From assembly GCA_003168335.1 (NCBI GenBank), contig PMSM01000012.1, positions 1 to 64,000 of the forward strand: DNA of 64,000 nt. The letters run 5' to 3'. This document shows positions 1 to 7,641 of this stretch, piece after piece. Position 1 is the stretch's first letter. Each line of letters starts with the position of its first letter. The stretch is from Blastocatellia bacterium (GTDB lineage: Bacteria; Acidobacteriota; Blastocatellia; Pyrinomonadales; Pyrinomonadaceae). The position numbers were made by a program, and so were the translations under genes. The notes under the pieces were generated by a model, which ran no database searches, was not told where the DNA came from, and saw only the letters and a program-made list of their open reading frames with translations.

Positions 1-79
1 TAGCGACCGGGTCGCAACTTACTCATGATCCATGATCGCGATCACGAGACCCGGTCGCTATCGCTCCCGGTACTGACCT
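1..79. repeat. REP-like palindrome, left edge
   Basis: Bases 1-13 are the reverse complement of 48-60, so the edge can fold into a hairpin. Bases 49-79 match 62869-62899 in inverted orientation with a single mismatch, so this is one copy of a dispersed family. The bases up to the next gene (80-156) show no feature I recognise. Confidence 0.7.
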
Positions 80-156
80 CATCCACCCGATCCGCGCCGT
101 TCGCCTACGCCGGGCAACGGGCCTTTCCATGTTCGGGTTGTTGGACTGTTGTTGGA

Positions 157-552
157 CTAGCGGGACCGGCGCCATGGCAGACTCCACAGTCCGCGCGCCG
201 AGAGGATGGCGGAGAAGAGCCCGAGCACGCCAATCGCGAGCAGCGTCCAGACGAAAAAGAGGTGTCCGTTGGTATTGGCGAGCCTGCTGGTGACGCCGAC
301 GCCCTTCCCCCTCATGTGGACGTAGGGGACGACCAATGAAAAGAGCGACAGAAGGAGCATGATGATGTACCCCGATCGCCGTTCGGCGAGCACCAGAATA
401 CCGTACAGCCAGACGACGGAGACGACCACCATGACCACCAGGTTTGTGAGCCCTCCCGGCTCCCACCCGTACACGATGTCGCCCGCCAGGTGAAACGTAA
501 GAAAGAGGAGCAAGAGCAGAGACGTGATGGTTAACATAACGCTGTTCTTCAT
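157..552 (-). CDS. small four-helix membrane protein, unknown
   Basis: A 131-residue, strongly hydrophobic protein with about four membrane segments (near residues 5-25, 33-53, 60-80 and 98-118) and a short basic C-terminus. The ATG follows an AGGAGA ribosome site at good spacing, like the neighbouring accessory genes. I do not recognise a named family. It stands alone on the minus strand, upstream of repeat-rich sequence, and nothing in the context fixes a function. Confidence 0.75.
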   Translation of the reverse strand: MKNSVMLTITSLLLLLFLTFHLAGDIVYGWEPGGLTNLVVMVVVSVVWLYGILVLAERRSGYIIMLLLSLFSLVVPYVHMRGKGVGVTSRLANTNGHLFFVWTLLAIGVLGLFSAILSARGLWSLPWRRSR

Positions 553-650
553 TTGATATTCTCCTGTTGGATTTGCGTGTGCCTCTCAGTGAGTCACATG
601 ATCGTTGACAGACTAACGCCGCGCCTCATCGGGTCGGCTGCATGCGATTG

Positions 651-1067
651 TTAGGCCGGGGGCTCGTCGCCCCGCAGCTCGAGCGAAGAGAACGCACTAA
701 TCGTGACGTAGTATCCGTCCGGATCCCGCAGCGAGAACTCCTCTGTTCTAGTATTCGGGTTCGCATTCGGCTCCTCTTCGAGCCGGGCGACGAGCGCGCG
801 TGCCCTTTTCAGTGCCATATCGAAATCGTCGACGCGGAAGAACAAGAGGAGCCCGTTGCCAGGTGTCGCGTTGTCCCGGCTCGTCAACGACGGATGCTCG
901 TGCGCGCCCCACTGGTGGAGGCAGAGCAGGACAGTTCCATCCGAATCGAGGATCTGACCAAAGTAGTCATGGCCCGGTTGTGTCTCGGGCTGGCCGAAGA
1001 GCGACTGGTACCATTTGAAGCTACTCGGCACATCGCTTACGCCGATGATCGTCCAGGTGCGTTTCAT
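651..1067 (-). CDS. VOC (glyoxalase/bleomycin-resistance) family protein
   Basis: 138 residues with the beta-alpha-beta-beta-beta layout of the vicinal oxygen chelate fold: an N-terminal strand (WTIIGVSDVPSSFKWYQSLF), a middle GQILDSDGTVLLCLHQWG strand pair, and a C-terminal FSLRDPDGYYVTISAF, the usual VOC signature. His near residue 52 and Glu near 110 are possible metal ligands. The ATG is preceded by GGGAGAGA. Single-domain VOC proteins act on many small molecules or bind drugs; the substrate cannot be read from sequence. Confidence 0.85.
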   Translation of the reverse strand: MKRTWTIIGVSDVPSSFKWYQSLFGQPETQPGHDYFGQILDSDGTVLLCLHQWGAHEHPSLTSRDNATPGNGLLLFFRVDDFDMALKRARALVARLEEEPNANPNTRTEEFSLRDPDGYYVTISAFSSLELRGDEPPA

Positions 1068-1219
1068 GACATCTCTCCCGTCGGCCTAACAATGTAGATC
1101 TGGTTACGGTATAAACCCGGCGACCTAAGTTCTCTTCCGTATAAAACCGTGCGCTACGTTCTGTCAAGTCTTCGGGTGACCAACAAATTGTCGAATGCCG
1201 GACTCGGCCTCTCAGGTTT

Positions 1220-1733
1220 ATGCGGATCCGCATAAACCCGAATCGACGCGGTTCAGAGTGCGTCCGCCGGACCAATGATGATGCAATGCGCGCCACCGCC
1301 GCTCCGGCCCAACGGCACGACGATCCTGCCCTTGAAGTACGCCTCGTCGAAGATGCCAACGATGATGGTAATCAGGTACAGCACGCCAGCGACTCTTGCC
1401 CAAAAAGTCGGGTCCACTGAGTCCGCTCTGAGCGGACGGTTGAATGTTACAGAACCGCGAGCGGTAGCGAGCGGGATAAAGACGCAAGCTCAAGAGGTTA
1501 AATATCTGTAAGAACCTTTCTCGCAAGTTGAATCCTTATCCCGCTCGCTACCGCTCGCGGTTCTGTACCGATCATTCAGCTCCTCTCCCAGCAGTAAACT
1601 GCTGGGCTACTATCATCTGTCCGCTTTGCGGACTAATAGACCCACTTACTAATAAATCCACTTATTGGGCAAAGCCCACGTCAGCGACTCTTGCCAAAGC
1701 TCGGGGCGAAATCTCAACGTCGTGCTTTGCCAT
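1220..1733 (-). pseudogene. DUF4386 membrane protein, split by a palindromic insertion
   Basis: The start is intact: AGGAG ribosome site, ATG at 1733, then MAKHDVEISPRALARVA. Reading stops at 1662 inside inserted DNA. The next part of the family (ARVAGVLYLITIIVGIFDEA) resumes in frame at about 1400 and runs to about 1310. After that a frameshift is needed to follow a family-like A-A-x-A-R-I-A-S-S...SEPRRFGFM stretch, which ends near 1220. Most of the usual 230-250 residues are absent. The 14 bases GGCAAGAGTCGCTG (minus strand) occur at both junctions, 1387-1400 and 1682-1695, so removing the insert plus one copy rebuilds the gene exactly. Relatives lie at 1775, 56599, 59395, 60363 and 61117. 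Confidence 0.85.
1401..1681. mobile_element. 281-bp palindromic MITE/REPIN-like insertion
   Basis: Non-coding insert bounded by a 14-bp direct repeat (1387-1400 and 1682-1695) inside a DUF4386 gene. It holds a perfect 32-bp inverted repeat (1448-1479 with 1536-1567, loop 56 bp) and smaller hairpins: GTCCGC...GCGGAC near 1422-1438 and 1619-1633, and CCCAGCAG...CTGCTGGG near 1588-1607. The hairpin order (GTCCGC/GCGGAC, short spacer, TAGCCCAGC/GCTGGG) is the same as beside the transposase remnant at 40.7 kb, so the two probably belong to one family. No open reading frame is seen; mobility would need a transposase from elsewhere. Confidence 0.75.
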
Positions 1734-1774
1734 GTCAGCTCCTTTTCTGAATTTCCGTTTGAGTATGATGTCCT

Positions 1775-2539
1775 TCATGTGCTGATCGACGCCGCTGCCT
1801 TGGCCTGCTCCTTCCATCGTTGTTCGTTCACGCCGAACACGAGGAGCCAAAAGATCGTCACGGCTGAACTCAGCAGGCCGATGAGTGCGGCGAAGAGAAA
1901 GGCGCGGTAACCCAGCGGCGGATACAGAAAAGTCAGCCAACCCAAACCTGAAATCATTCCCAGTACGCCGAGGAACCGCGGCAGGAAGGTGGAGCGGAAA
2001 ATCAGATAGCCGTTCAGTACGGTCGAGAATCCGAAAAAAGCCAGAGCCATGGCGGCGCCCTGATCATTCACCTTGAAAAGTAGGAGCGCCAGGCCCTGCA
2101 ACTGCTGCGTGCTGAATCCACTCAGCACAGACACGCCGCCTGGGGCGGAGGAGTTAGTGCCTCCGAGCACGAACAAGGGCACAATGAAGAAGACGCGCGC
2201 GAAAGTCTTGATGACGCAACCAGTAAGTTCCAGGAACGCGGCGCTTAAGGCGACGCTCTTGCTCACCGGCCTCAGCAAAACATAAAACAGAGCCACTGTG
2301 GCAATCTGGCAAGCCATCTCGATCAGGTAGACGGTGAACCCCAACTGAAACAGGCCTCGGTGCGCCAGTATGTTGGTCGCCGTAGCCGCAGCATCGGCAG
2401 AGACAATCAGCCTTTCGCTGACGAAGCCCTGGGCGAATACTCCCAACAATATCGTGAGCAAAAAGAAACCACCCGCAAGCCTCGCCTTGAACTGCGGCGA
2501 TGATCTTGCGATTCGTTCTGTCATTACGATGGTGCTCAT
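1775..2539 (-). CDS. DUF4386 family membrane protein
   Basis: 254 residues from the ATG at 2539, which follows AAGGAGAACAA; the longer upstream reading (to 2707) has no ribosome site. The DUF4386 pattern is clear: membrane segment, then RLIVSADAAATATNILAH, then about five more segments and a final WLLVFGVNEQRWKEQAK. Family members are integral membrane proteins of unknown function. The closest paralog in the window is 56599-57330, with shared YLIFRSTFxPRxLGV and WLTFLxPP blocks. Both sit just downstream of a secreted MRKLTLL-type gene, so this is half of a duplicated locus. Confidence 0.88.
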   Translation of the reverse strand: MSTIVMTERIARSSPQFKARLAGGFFLLTILLGVFAQGFVSERLIVSADAAATATNILAHRGLFQLGFTVYLIEMACQIATVALFYVLLRPVSKSVALSAAFLELTGCVIKTFARVFFIVPLFVLGGTNSSAPGGVSVLSGFSTQQLQGLALLLFKVNDQGAAMALAFFGFSTVLNGYLIFRSTFLPRFLGVLGMISGLGWLTFLYPPLGYRAFLFAALIGLLSSAVTIFWLLVFGVNEQRWKEQAKAAASIST

Positions 2540-2728
2540 TTGTTCTCCTTGTATACGTCCGCAAGTTGCACGATGCCCTTCGGATTTACTCTCTAGCCCT
2601 GCCGTTTTGGGCGGGTTCTTCAGCCGCATGTAAATGACGAGGTTGCCATTCCGAAGCATGCCCCGTTGCGGGACTGCAACAGCGAAGCCGTCAGTCTGGC
2701 CCCTCACGTTACCGTAAGATCACCCCCC

Positions 2729-3250
2729 TCATTTTGTCCGCTGAAGCTGCATGCCTGGCGCACGAAATGGCGGCTTTCCGTTCACACTGTAAGTGAATGC
2801 CTCAATGTGATGATCCGCGTCCACCATTGTGAACATAACATCGTGCATGAGGAATTTCTCGGCACTCCCGGAGACGTCCAGAAAGTCGAATGTTACCGTG
2901 TTTCCGTCCGGCGACAGCTTGCCCTGCATCCGCGGCCGATTTCCGGAATCGCAAAAATGCGTCAGGAGCAAGCGGTCCCCGTCCACATAAATCATAGTGA
3001 TCGGATCGTCTGGCCTGCCGCTTGCGGTCATCTCATGAAGGATTGCGTTGCCGGTGGATGTCACCCTAATGGTTATTTTCCCGGACATGCCCATATAGGT
3101 GCCTTCCCAGGAACCTGCCAGAGTCTTCAGTTTCTCAAAAGCCTTTTGGGCGTCCGACTGTGGGCCAGACGCTTTCGGCATCTGCATCTGCTGCGGCAAC
3201 GCGACGGCGGCCGTCGCAACCAGGATGATCAGAAGTGTTAGTTTTCGCAT
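2729..3250 (-). CDS. secreted DUF1579-like protein
   Basis: 173 residues with a cleavable-looking signal peptide (residues 1-19) followed by FEKLKTLAGSWEGTY, the usual opening of DUF1579-like beta-barrel proteins, then GKITIRVTSTGNAILHEM and VDGDRLLLTHFCDSGNRPRM. The start follows AGGAGAACCAA. Function in the periplasm is unknown; small lipophilic ligand binding is a guess from the fold class. Its first 53 coding bases match those of the gene at 58164 with 5 mismatches, and its C-terminal half matches the remnant at 57423-57698. It is transcribed away from the histidine kinase, sharing the intergenic region with the direct repeats at 3326-3373. Confidence 0.82.
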   Translation of the reverse strand: MRKLTLLIILVATAAVALPQQMQMPKASGPQSDAQKAFEKLKTLAGSWEGTYMGMSGKITIRVTSTGNAILHEMTASGRPDDPITMIYVDGDRLLLTHFCDSGNRPRMQGKLSPDGNTVTFDFLDVSGSAEKFLMHDVMFTMVDADHHIEAFTYSVNGKPPFRAPGMQLQRTK

Positions 3251-3325
3251 TTGGTTCTCCTCTTGAATGGTTTGTGGAACTGCAACGATCTACGGCTATT
3301 CTAGAGCGAAAGATGCGCGTGGATG

Positions 3326-3373
3326 TGTAAAGCGTTGGTAAAGTGACCCCCGTTTTGTAAAGACGAGGTAAAG
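3326..3373. promoter_or_regulatory. four GTAAAG direct repeats, OmpR-type operator candidate
   Basis: GTAAAG occurs at 3327, 3338, 3357 and 3368: two pairs, each with an 11-bp period, the pairs 30 bp apart. Each pair reads TGTAAAG-N4-GGTAAAG. Eleven-base direct repeats are the usual target form of winged-helix OmpR/PhoB regulators. They lie between divergent genes, so the regulator at 5418 could control both. Binding is inferred, not shown. Confidence 0.55.
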
Positions 3374-3416
3374 TCCTGGTCCCGGTCGACGCCGCTGACC
3401 AAATTTGAAGGTTATA

Positions 3417-5186
3417 ATGCGAGCGATGTTCGATCGTGTCAGAACAAATTGGCTGGTGCGGGGTTGCGTGGCGGTGATGCTGCTCACGGTGCTCGCCGGC
3501 GTGCTCCAGTATCGCGGGATCAATCGCTGGAGCAACGCCGTACGGCGACAACGCCGTGAAGTCATGGAGAGGACGCTACGAAACTTCAGCGGCGATTTCC
3601 GAGCGACCCTGCTGCAACTGCTGCCTTTCTTTCGCCCTCCGCCGGACGAAAGAGCCGATGCCGCGTTCGAGCCATATATGCTCGAGAGTACCAGACGATG
3701 GCACAGCACTTCTGACCGCCCGCAACTACTCGCCTCGATCAGCATCGGCACGCAAAGCGATAAGGGAGTCGTCTTCAGACGGCTGCAGACGGGCGACAAC
3801 CAATTCAAGACTGAAGACTGGCCCAACGAGTTTGTCGTTTATCGCCGGATCCTGGAGGAGCGTCTGCGTTTGCCCGGAAGCCAATCGCCGCTTTTTCCGA
3901 ATGGATTTGCGTTTGAGTTTTTTCAAGGTAGACCGGTGTTGATATTTCCACTTGTCACGGGGGCCCCGCCCACACCAGAGTCGCAACGGCTGCGGGGCTG
4001 GTGTTTTCTTGAAGTCGAGATTGACTATCTCCGTCAGTACCTGCTTCCCGAACTAGTGGCGCGGCACTACGGTACTGGCGCCCATTCACAGGTGGCGGTC
4101 GTTGCCAGCTACCCATTGACTATGATCTATGGCTCGGATCCAACCCTGACGACTGGGTCGTTGTCACAGGTTGACGCCGGCATTGTCTTGGTCGACGCAA
4201 ACATGCCACAGAGTGGTCAAGGGCCGCCACCTCCCCCGGATGGCTTCGCGCCGGGACCACAACCGTTTGTGTCCGACCCGCCAGGGGCGCCGCTCGCTGA
4301 GATCGGCGGCAATCGAGGAGGCCCCGACGACCGGGCCTGGTTGCTGGTGGTGAAAAGCCAAGCCGGTTCGTTTGAAGCGCTGGTCGAATACTCACGCCAG
4401 CACACTGTCCGCTTGAATTTCTGGATGCTCGTGCTGTTTGCCGCGACCTCAGTGATGTTGATGTTGGCCACGTTGCGCGCGCGCCGTTTGGCGCAACAAC
4501 AGATGGAGTTCGTGGCGGGCGTCTCTCACGAATTGCGCACGCCGCTGACCGTCATTCAATCAACGAGCTACAATTTATCGCAAGGCACGATCCAGGATCC
4601 GAGCCGGGTGCGACAATACGGTGACGTGATTCAGCGTGAAGCGCGCCGGCTGATCAATCAGATCGAGCGAATGCTTAGCTTTGCGGGTATTCAATCGGGT
4701 CGTCGAGTTTATGACCCACAACCGACCAACGTCACTGAGATAGCCGAACTCTCTTTGGCCGAATACGCCGTGCCTTTCACAGAAGATGGCTGGCAAATCG
4801 AGCAGCACTTTGCAGAAGATCTGCCTCTGGTGCTCACTGATGGTCCCGCGTTGGAAAGTGCCCTGAAGAATTTGTTTGAGAATGCGCTGAAGTACGCAGC
4901 GCGAGGCAAGTGGTTGAGTGTAACCGCGTGTGCCGCGCAAGCCAGGAAGGGCCGGGAAGTGCAAATCACTGTTGCTGACCGCGGGCCCGGAATCGCGCCG
5001 AAGGATCTTCCGCATATCTTCGAACCTTTCTATCGCGGACAGAGTGTGAATGCCGCGACGACCAGCGGCACGGGACTGGGGCTGTGTCTCGTCGAGCGTA
5101 ACCTGCGGGCGCTTGGCGGCAGCGTGACGGTGCAGTCAGCGCCAGGTGACGGGACATCGTTTACGTTGCATCTGCCGGTTTCGTGA
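3417..5186 (+). CDS. membrane sensor histidine kinase
   Basis: About 589 residues. Membrane segment near residues 13-30, a large extracytoplasmic region of about 310 residues with a proline-rich stretch (near 265-295), and a second segment near 335-358. HisKA follows, with the phospho-acceptor in FVAGVSHELRTPL (His about 371). HATPase motifs: LFENALKYAARGK (N box), DRGPGIAPKD (G1) and GTGLGLCLVERNL (G2). It should autophosphorylate and pass phosphate to the OmpR-type regulator encoded next (5418), 230 bp downstream beyond two palindromes. ATG at 3417 has GAAGG five bases upstream; TTG 3405 and ATG 3426 are alternatives. I do not recognise the sensor domain, so the stimulus is unknown. Confidence 0.93.
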   Translation: MRAMFDRVRTNWLVRGCVAVMLLTVLAGVLQYRGINRWSNAVRRQRREVMERTLRNFSGDFRATLLQLLPFFRPPPDERADAAFEPYMLESTRRWHSTSDRPQLLASISIGTQSDKGVVFRRLQTGDNQFKTEDWPNEFVVYRRILEERLRLPGSQSPLFPNGFAFEFFQGRPVLIFPLVTGAPPTPESQRLRGWCFLEVEIDYLRQYLLPELVARHYGTGAHSQVAVVASYPLTMIYGSDPTLTTGSLSQVDAGIVLVDANMPQSGQGPPPPPDGFAPGPQPFVSDPPGAPLAEIGGNRGGPDDRAWLLVVKSQAGSFEALVEYSRQHTVRLNFWMLVLFAATSVMLMLATLRARRLAQQQMEFVAGVSHELRTPLTVIQSTSYNLSQGTIQDPSRVRQYGDVIQREARRLINQIERMLSFAGIQSGRRVYDPQPTNVTEIAELSLAEYAVPFTEDGWQIEQHFAEDLPLVLTDGPALESALKNLFENALKYAARGKWLSVTACAAQARKGREVQITVADRGPGIAPKDLPHIFEPFYRGQSVNAATTSGTGLGLCLVERNLRALGGSVTVQSAPGDGTSFTLHLPVS

Positions 5187-5210
5187 GTGGGTGGTGGTGC
5201 AGTTTGATTG

Positions 5211-5258
5211 TGGCACGCGCATCTTGCGCGTGATTTCACAGGCGGGACGCCCGTGCCA
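5211..5258. repeat. 48-bp dispersed palindrome, copy 1
   Basis: Two small hairpins (ACGCGC...GCGCGT and GGCGGGACGCCCG) within TGGCACGCG...CCGTGCCA, whose ends are themselves complementary. A nearly identical copy lies at 45320-45366. Both copies sit immediately after the 3' end of a gene. Confidence 0.8.
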
Positions 5259-5290
5259 GTTTTAGAATGCACCCATGACAGACTCTATTG

Positions 5291-5376
5291 GACAGGATTA
5301 ACAGAATGAACAAGATTGCCGAAATTGAAGTCGATCACGTTTTTAACGTCATCTTGTAAATCATGTTAATCCTGTC
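5291..5376. repeat. 26-bp imperfect inverted repeat before the regulator gene
   Basis: Bases 5291-5316 pair with 5351-5376 (GACAGGATTAAC...GTTAATCCTGTC at the ends) with a few mismatches, around a 34-base loop. It lies between kinase and regulator genes and could act as an attenuator or mRNA stability element, but it looks like a dispersed repeat. Confidence 0.7.
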
Positions 5377-5417
5377 TGCAGCTCTTGTTTGAGAGATCAG
5401 AACCCGAACCAAAGAAC

Positions 5418-6110
5418 ATGGCAAACAAGATCCTGCTGATTGAAGACGACTCAGGCATCACGATGGCCCTGACGGACCTGCTCAACGCGGAAGACTATCG
5501 CGTTGAGACGGCCGCCGATGGCTTGACGGGTTTGGCGGCCGCCCGCAAAGGCAACTTCGACGTGATCATTCTGGACGTCATGCTGCCGGGCAAAAACGGC
5601 TTTGATGTGTGCCGCGATCTGCGGCAACGAAGTATCACGACGCCGATTCTGATGCTGACGGCGCGGGGCCAGGTAATCGACAAAGTCCTGGGCCTGAAGC
5701 TGGGCGCGGATGACTATCTTTGCAAACCATTCGAGCCGCTCGAGCTGCTGGCGCGGTTGGAAGCGTTGCTGCGGCGCAGCCGGACCACGGCGAGCGCAGC
5801 GGAGCCGCTCGACGCGTTTAGCTTTGGTTCAGTCATGGTAAATTTTCGGAGCACCGAGGTGCATCGCAACGGTAAGCAGGTCGAACTATCTGCGCGAGAG
5901 TTTCAACTGCTGTCCTACTTTATCGCCCAACGCGGTGCTACGCTTTCGCGCGATGAACTGCTGCGCGAGGTTTGGGGCTATGAAACCGGAATGCTGACCC
6001 GCACCGTTGACGTTCACGTGGGCTGGTTGCGGCAGAAGCTGGAAGACGACGCGAAGGAGCCGCGACATTTTCTCACTATGCGCGGCCACGGCTATAAGTT
6101 TGTGGCGTAG
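5418..6110 (+). CDS. OmpR/PhoB-family response regulator
   Basis: 230 residues: receiver domain 1-120 with acidic pocket IEDD, phospho-acceptor Asp53 (VIILDVMLPG), Thr in LMLTARG and Lys in DDYLCKPFEPLELL. The winged-helix DNA-binding domain spans about 135-228 and ends RTVDVHVGWLRQKLE...RGHGYKFVA. The start at 5418 begins the canonical MANKILLIEDD; the longer reading from 5385 adds only unstructured residues. It is the obvious partner of the upstream kinase. The 11-bp repeats at 3326-3373 suit its DNA-binding class, which would make the system autoregulatory. Confidence 0.95.
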   Translation: MANKILLIEDDSGITMALTDLLNAEDYRVETAADGLTGLAAARKGNFDVIILDVMLPGKNGFDVCRDLRQRSITTPILMLTARGQVIDKVLGLKLGADDYLCKPFEPLELLARLEALLRRSRTTASAAEPLDAFSFGSVMVNFRSTEVHRNGKQVELSAREFQLLSYFIAQRGATLSRDELLREVWGYETGMLTRTVDVHVGWLRQKLEDDAKEPRHFLTMRGHGYKFVA

Positions 6111-6244
6111 CGGGCTGGCGGGCAGGAATTCAGCCGCCGCACACTCTGAACGCCTGTTCTCGACACTGATATTAGGCACACTAGAAACGACACAATCGGT
6201 TAGGGACCTCGCTGTTACAAAGCCGCAAGTCGTTGAAAAGATTA

Positions 6245-6330
6245 TGGTGCCGAGGGTGGGAGTCGAACCCACACGACCTTACGGTCAACGGATTTTAAGT
6301 CCGTAGCGTCTGCCATTCCGCCACCCCGGC
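6245..6330 (-). tRNA. tRNA-Leu (UAA)
   Basis: An 86-base class II tRNA with encoded CCA. Acceptor GCCGGGG pairs with CCTCGGC; the anticodon loop CTTAAAA gives UAA; there is a long variable arm and a GGTTCGACTCC T-arm. No integrase or attachment site is visible next to it. Confidence 0.97.
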
Positions 6331-6583
6331 ATTTCGTCAAAAGATAGCATAAAGATGCAGACAGTAGGCAGGCAGCGGTGAACGGGAAGTAGTGGCAGCA
6401 GACACTAAGCACGAGCCCACTGACTGGTACCAATAATGCGCCCCCTTTGTTTTCGAGAATAGCGACGAGTTGGACCGACCCCCCCTCCTTTGCCTCATTC
6501 CTTTGCCTCATTCCTTTGGAGGTTCAGCAGGGTGTAGAATACGTTAGTCTTTTCAAACGAATCTGCCGCCTGACGGAACATTG

Positions 6584-7084
6584 ATGACCGAAGAGCAGGA
6601 AGTCTTCCTCAAGCACATTCAGAAACAAGGTCTGAAGCGCACAGCGCAGCGTGATCTTATTCTCGCTGTTTTCCTGCGCACCGAAGGCCATGTCTCTGGC
6701 GAGGACCTTTATCGTTTGGTGCGGGCACAGGATCCGACTGTGGGCCAAACGACCGTGTATCGCACGCTCAGGCTTCTGACTGATGCCGGGCTGGCCCGCG
6801 AGGTCCGCTTCGGCGATGGGCGCGCGCACTACGAACACAATTACAAACACGAACATCACGATCATATGATCTGCTCGGAATGCGGGAAGATCATCGAGTT
6901 CTATTCGCCTGAGCTGGAGGCTATTCAGGAGGCAATGGCGGCGAAGCATAAGTTTGAACTTACTTCGCACCTGTTGCGGATGATTGGAATCTGCGCCCAC
7001 TGTCGCCGCCAGGAGCGCGAGCAAAAACGGGAAAGCGCGAAGCGGCCGGAAGTGCGGGCCGCCGCACGCGGGGCGCGTCGTTGA
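6584..7084 (+). CDS. fur: Fur-family metalloregulator
   Basis: About 166 residues. N-terminal winged helix ([20 protein letters not shown], then [16 protein letters not shown]). The metal-binding half carries [20 protein letters not shown] and a second Cys pair, CAHC, near residue 145, matching the structural zinc site of Fur. The tail is basic. Fur proteins repress iron uptake when loaded with Fe2+; zinc (Zur) or peroxide (PerR) specificity cannot be excluded. The ATG directly follows an in-frame TTG at 6581; neither has a strong ribosome site. The ferredoxin starts 18 bases downstream, so the two are probably cotranscribed. Confidence 0.93.
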   Translation: MTEEQEVFLKHIQKQGLKRTAQRDLILAVFLRTEGHVSGEDLYRLVRAQDPTVGQTTVYRTLRLLTDAGLAREVRFGDGRAHYEHNYKHEHHDHMICSECGKIIEFYSPELEAIQEAMAAKHKFELTSHLLRMIGICAHCRRQEREQKRESAKRPEVRAAARGARR

Positions 7085-7102
7085 CCTTGGAGGGAAATTA
7101 CG

Positions 7103-7624
7103 ATGAGTGTTGAGATCAAATTCGAGCCTAATGGACCGAGCGGTCTGGTCGCCGAAGGCACTTCTGTCCTGGATGCGGCCCGGCGTCTCGGGTTTCAGAT
7201 TCCGGACTGCGGAGAGTGCGATGCTACCTGTGCTGTCAGAGTCATGACCGGCGCGACGTTGCTTTCTGCTTTGACCGATGCCGAACGTAAACAGTTAAGC
7301 CCTGAACGCCTGGCCGCAGGCGAGCGGCTTGCCTGTCAGTGCAAAGCAGAGCGCGGCGGGGAACTCGTGATCAGGCTGGTGGCGCAAACCGCGCGCACCG
7401 CTGAAGAGAGGACACGCGACCTGCGCAACGAATTCACCGAGCTGCCTTTCGATCGTAAGATTGCAACCCTGATGCAGCTGGAAACCATCGCAGTGTCGCA
7501 GGCTTTTGACAAGATTGCGGACGCTTCCGTTTCGCTGGGTAAGAAGATTTTCGACAGCGTCCTGGCTGATAAACCGGCGCCGGAAAATCACAGCGGTGCA
7601 CCGGGAAACGAAAAGACAGTTTGA
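7103..7624 (+). CDS. 2Fe-2S ferredoxin with C-terminal extension
   Basis: 173 residues. The first 95 form a plant-type ferredoxin domain: VEIKFEPNG, then a cluster loop PDCGECDATCAV with Cys at about 36, 39 and 43, and the late cysteines of ACQCKAE near 76-78. The remaining 75 residues are helical and unfamiliar. ATG follows GGAGGGAAATTAC. Placement right after fur fits a cofactor- or iron-responsive role. An electron-transfer function follows from the family; the partner is unknown. Confidence 0.88.
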   Translation: MSVEIKFEPNGPSGLVAEGTSVLDAARRLGFQIPDCGECDATCAVRVMTGATLLSALTDAERKQLSPERLAAGERLACQCKAERGGELVIRLVAQTARTAEERTRDLRNEFTELPFDRKIATLMQLETIAVSQAFDKIADASVSLGKKIFDSVLADKPAPENHSGAPGNEKTV

Positions 7625-7641
7625 ACTCAGATTCACAGACT

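Noticed and set aside
642-1097. Plus-strand open frame of 151 codons across the VOC gene
   Set aside because: Its translation is Arg-rich and low in hydrophobic pattern; the opposite strand encodes a clean VOC domain with a ribosome site.
2540-2707. N-terminal extension of the DUF4386 protein at 1775
   Set aside because: Paralogs start at the equivalent of ATG 2539, which has AAGGAG upstream; the extension has no family sequence.
3413-3418. TATAAT box just before the kinase start
   Set aside because: It overlaps the preferred start codon and has no -35 at suitable spacing, so it is probably a chance match.
6245-6330. tRNA-Leu as an integration site
   Set aside because: No integrase gene, no duplicated tRNA 3' end and ordinary core genes on both sides.
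6488-6519. Short tandem repeat TTTGCCTCATTCC
   Set aside because: Only two copies plus a partial; no link to a gene or element.
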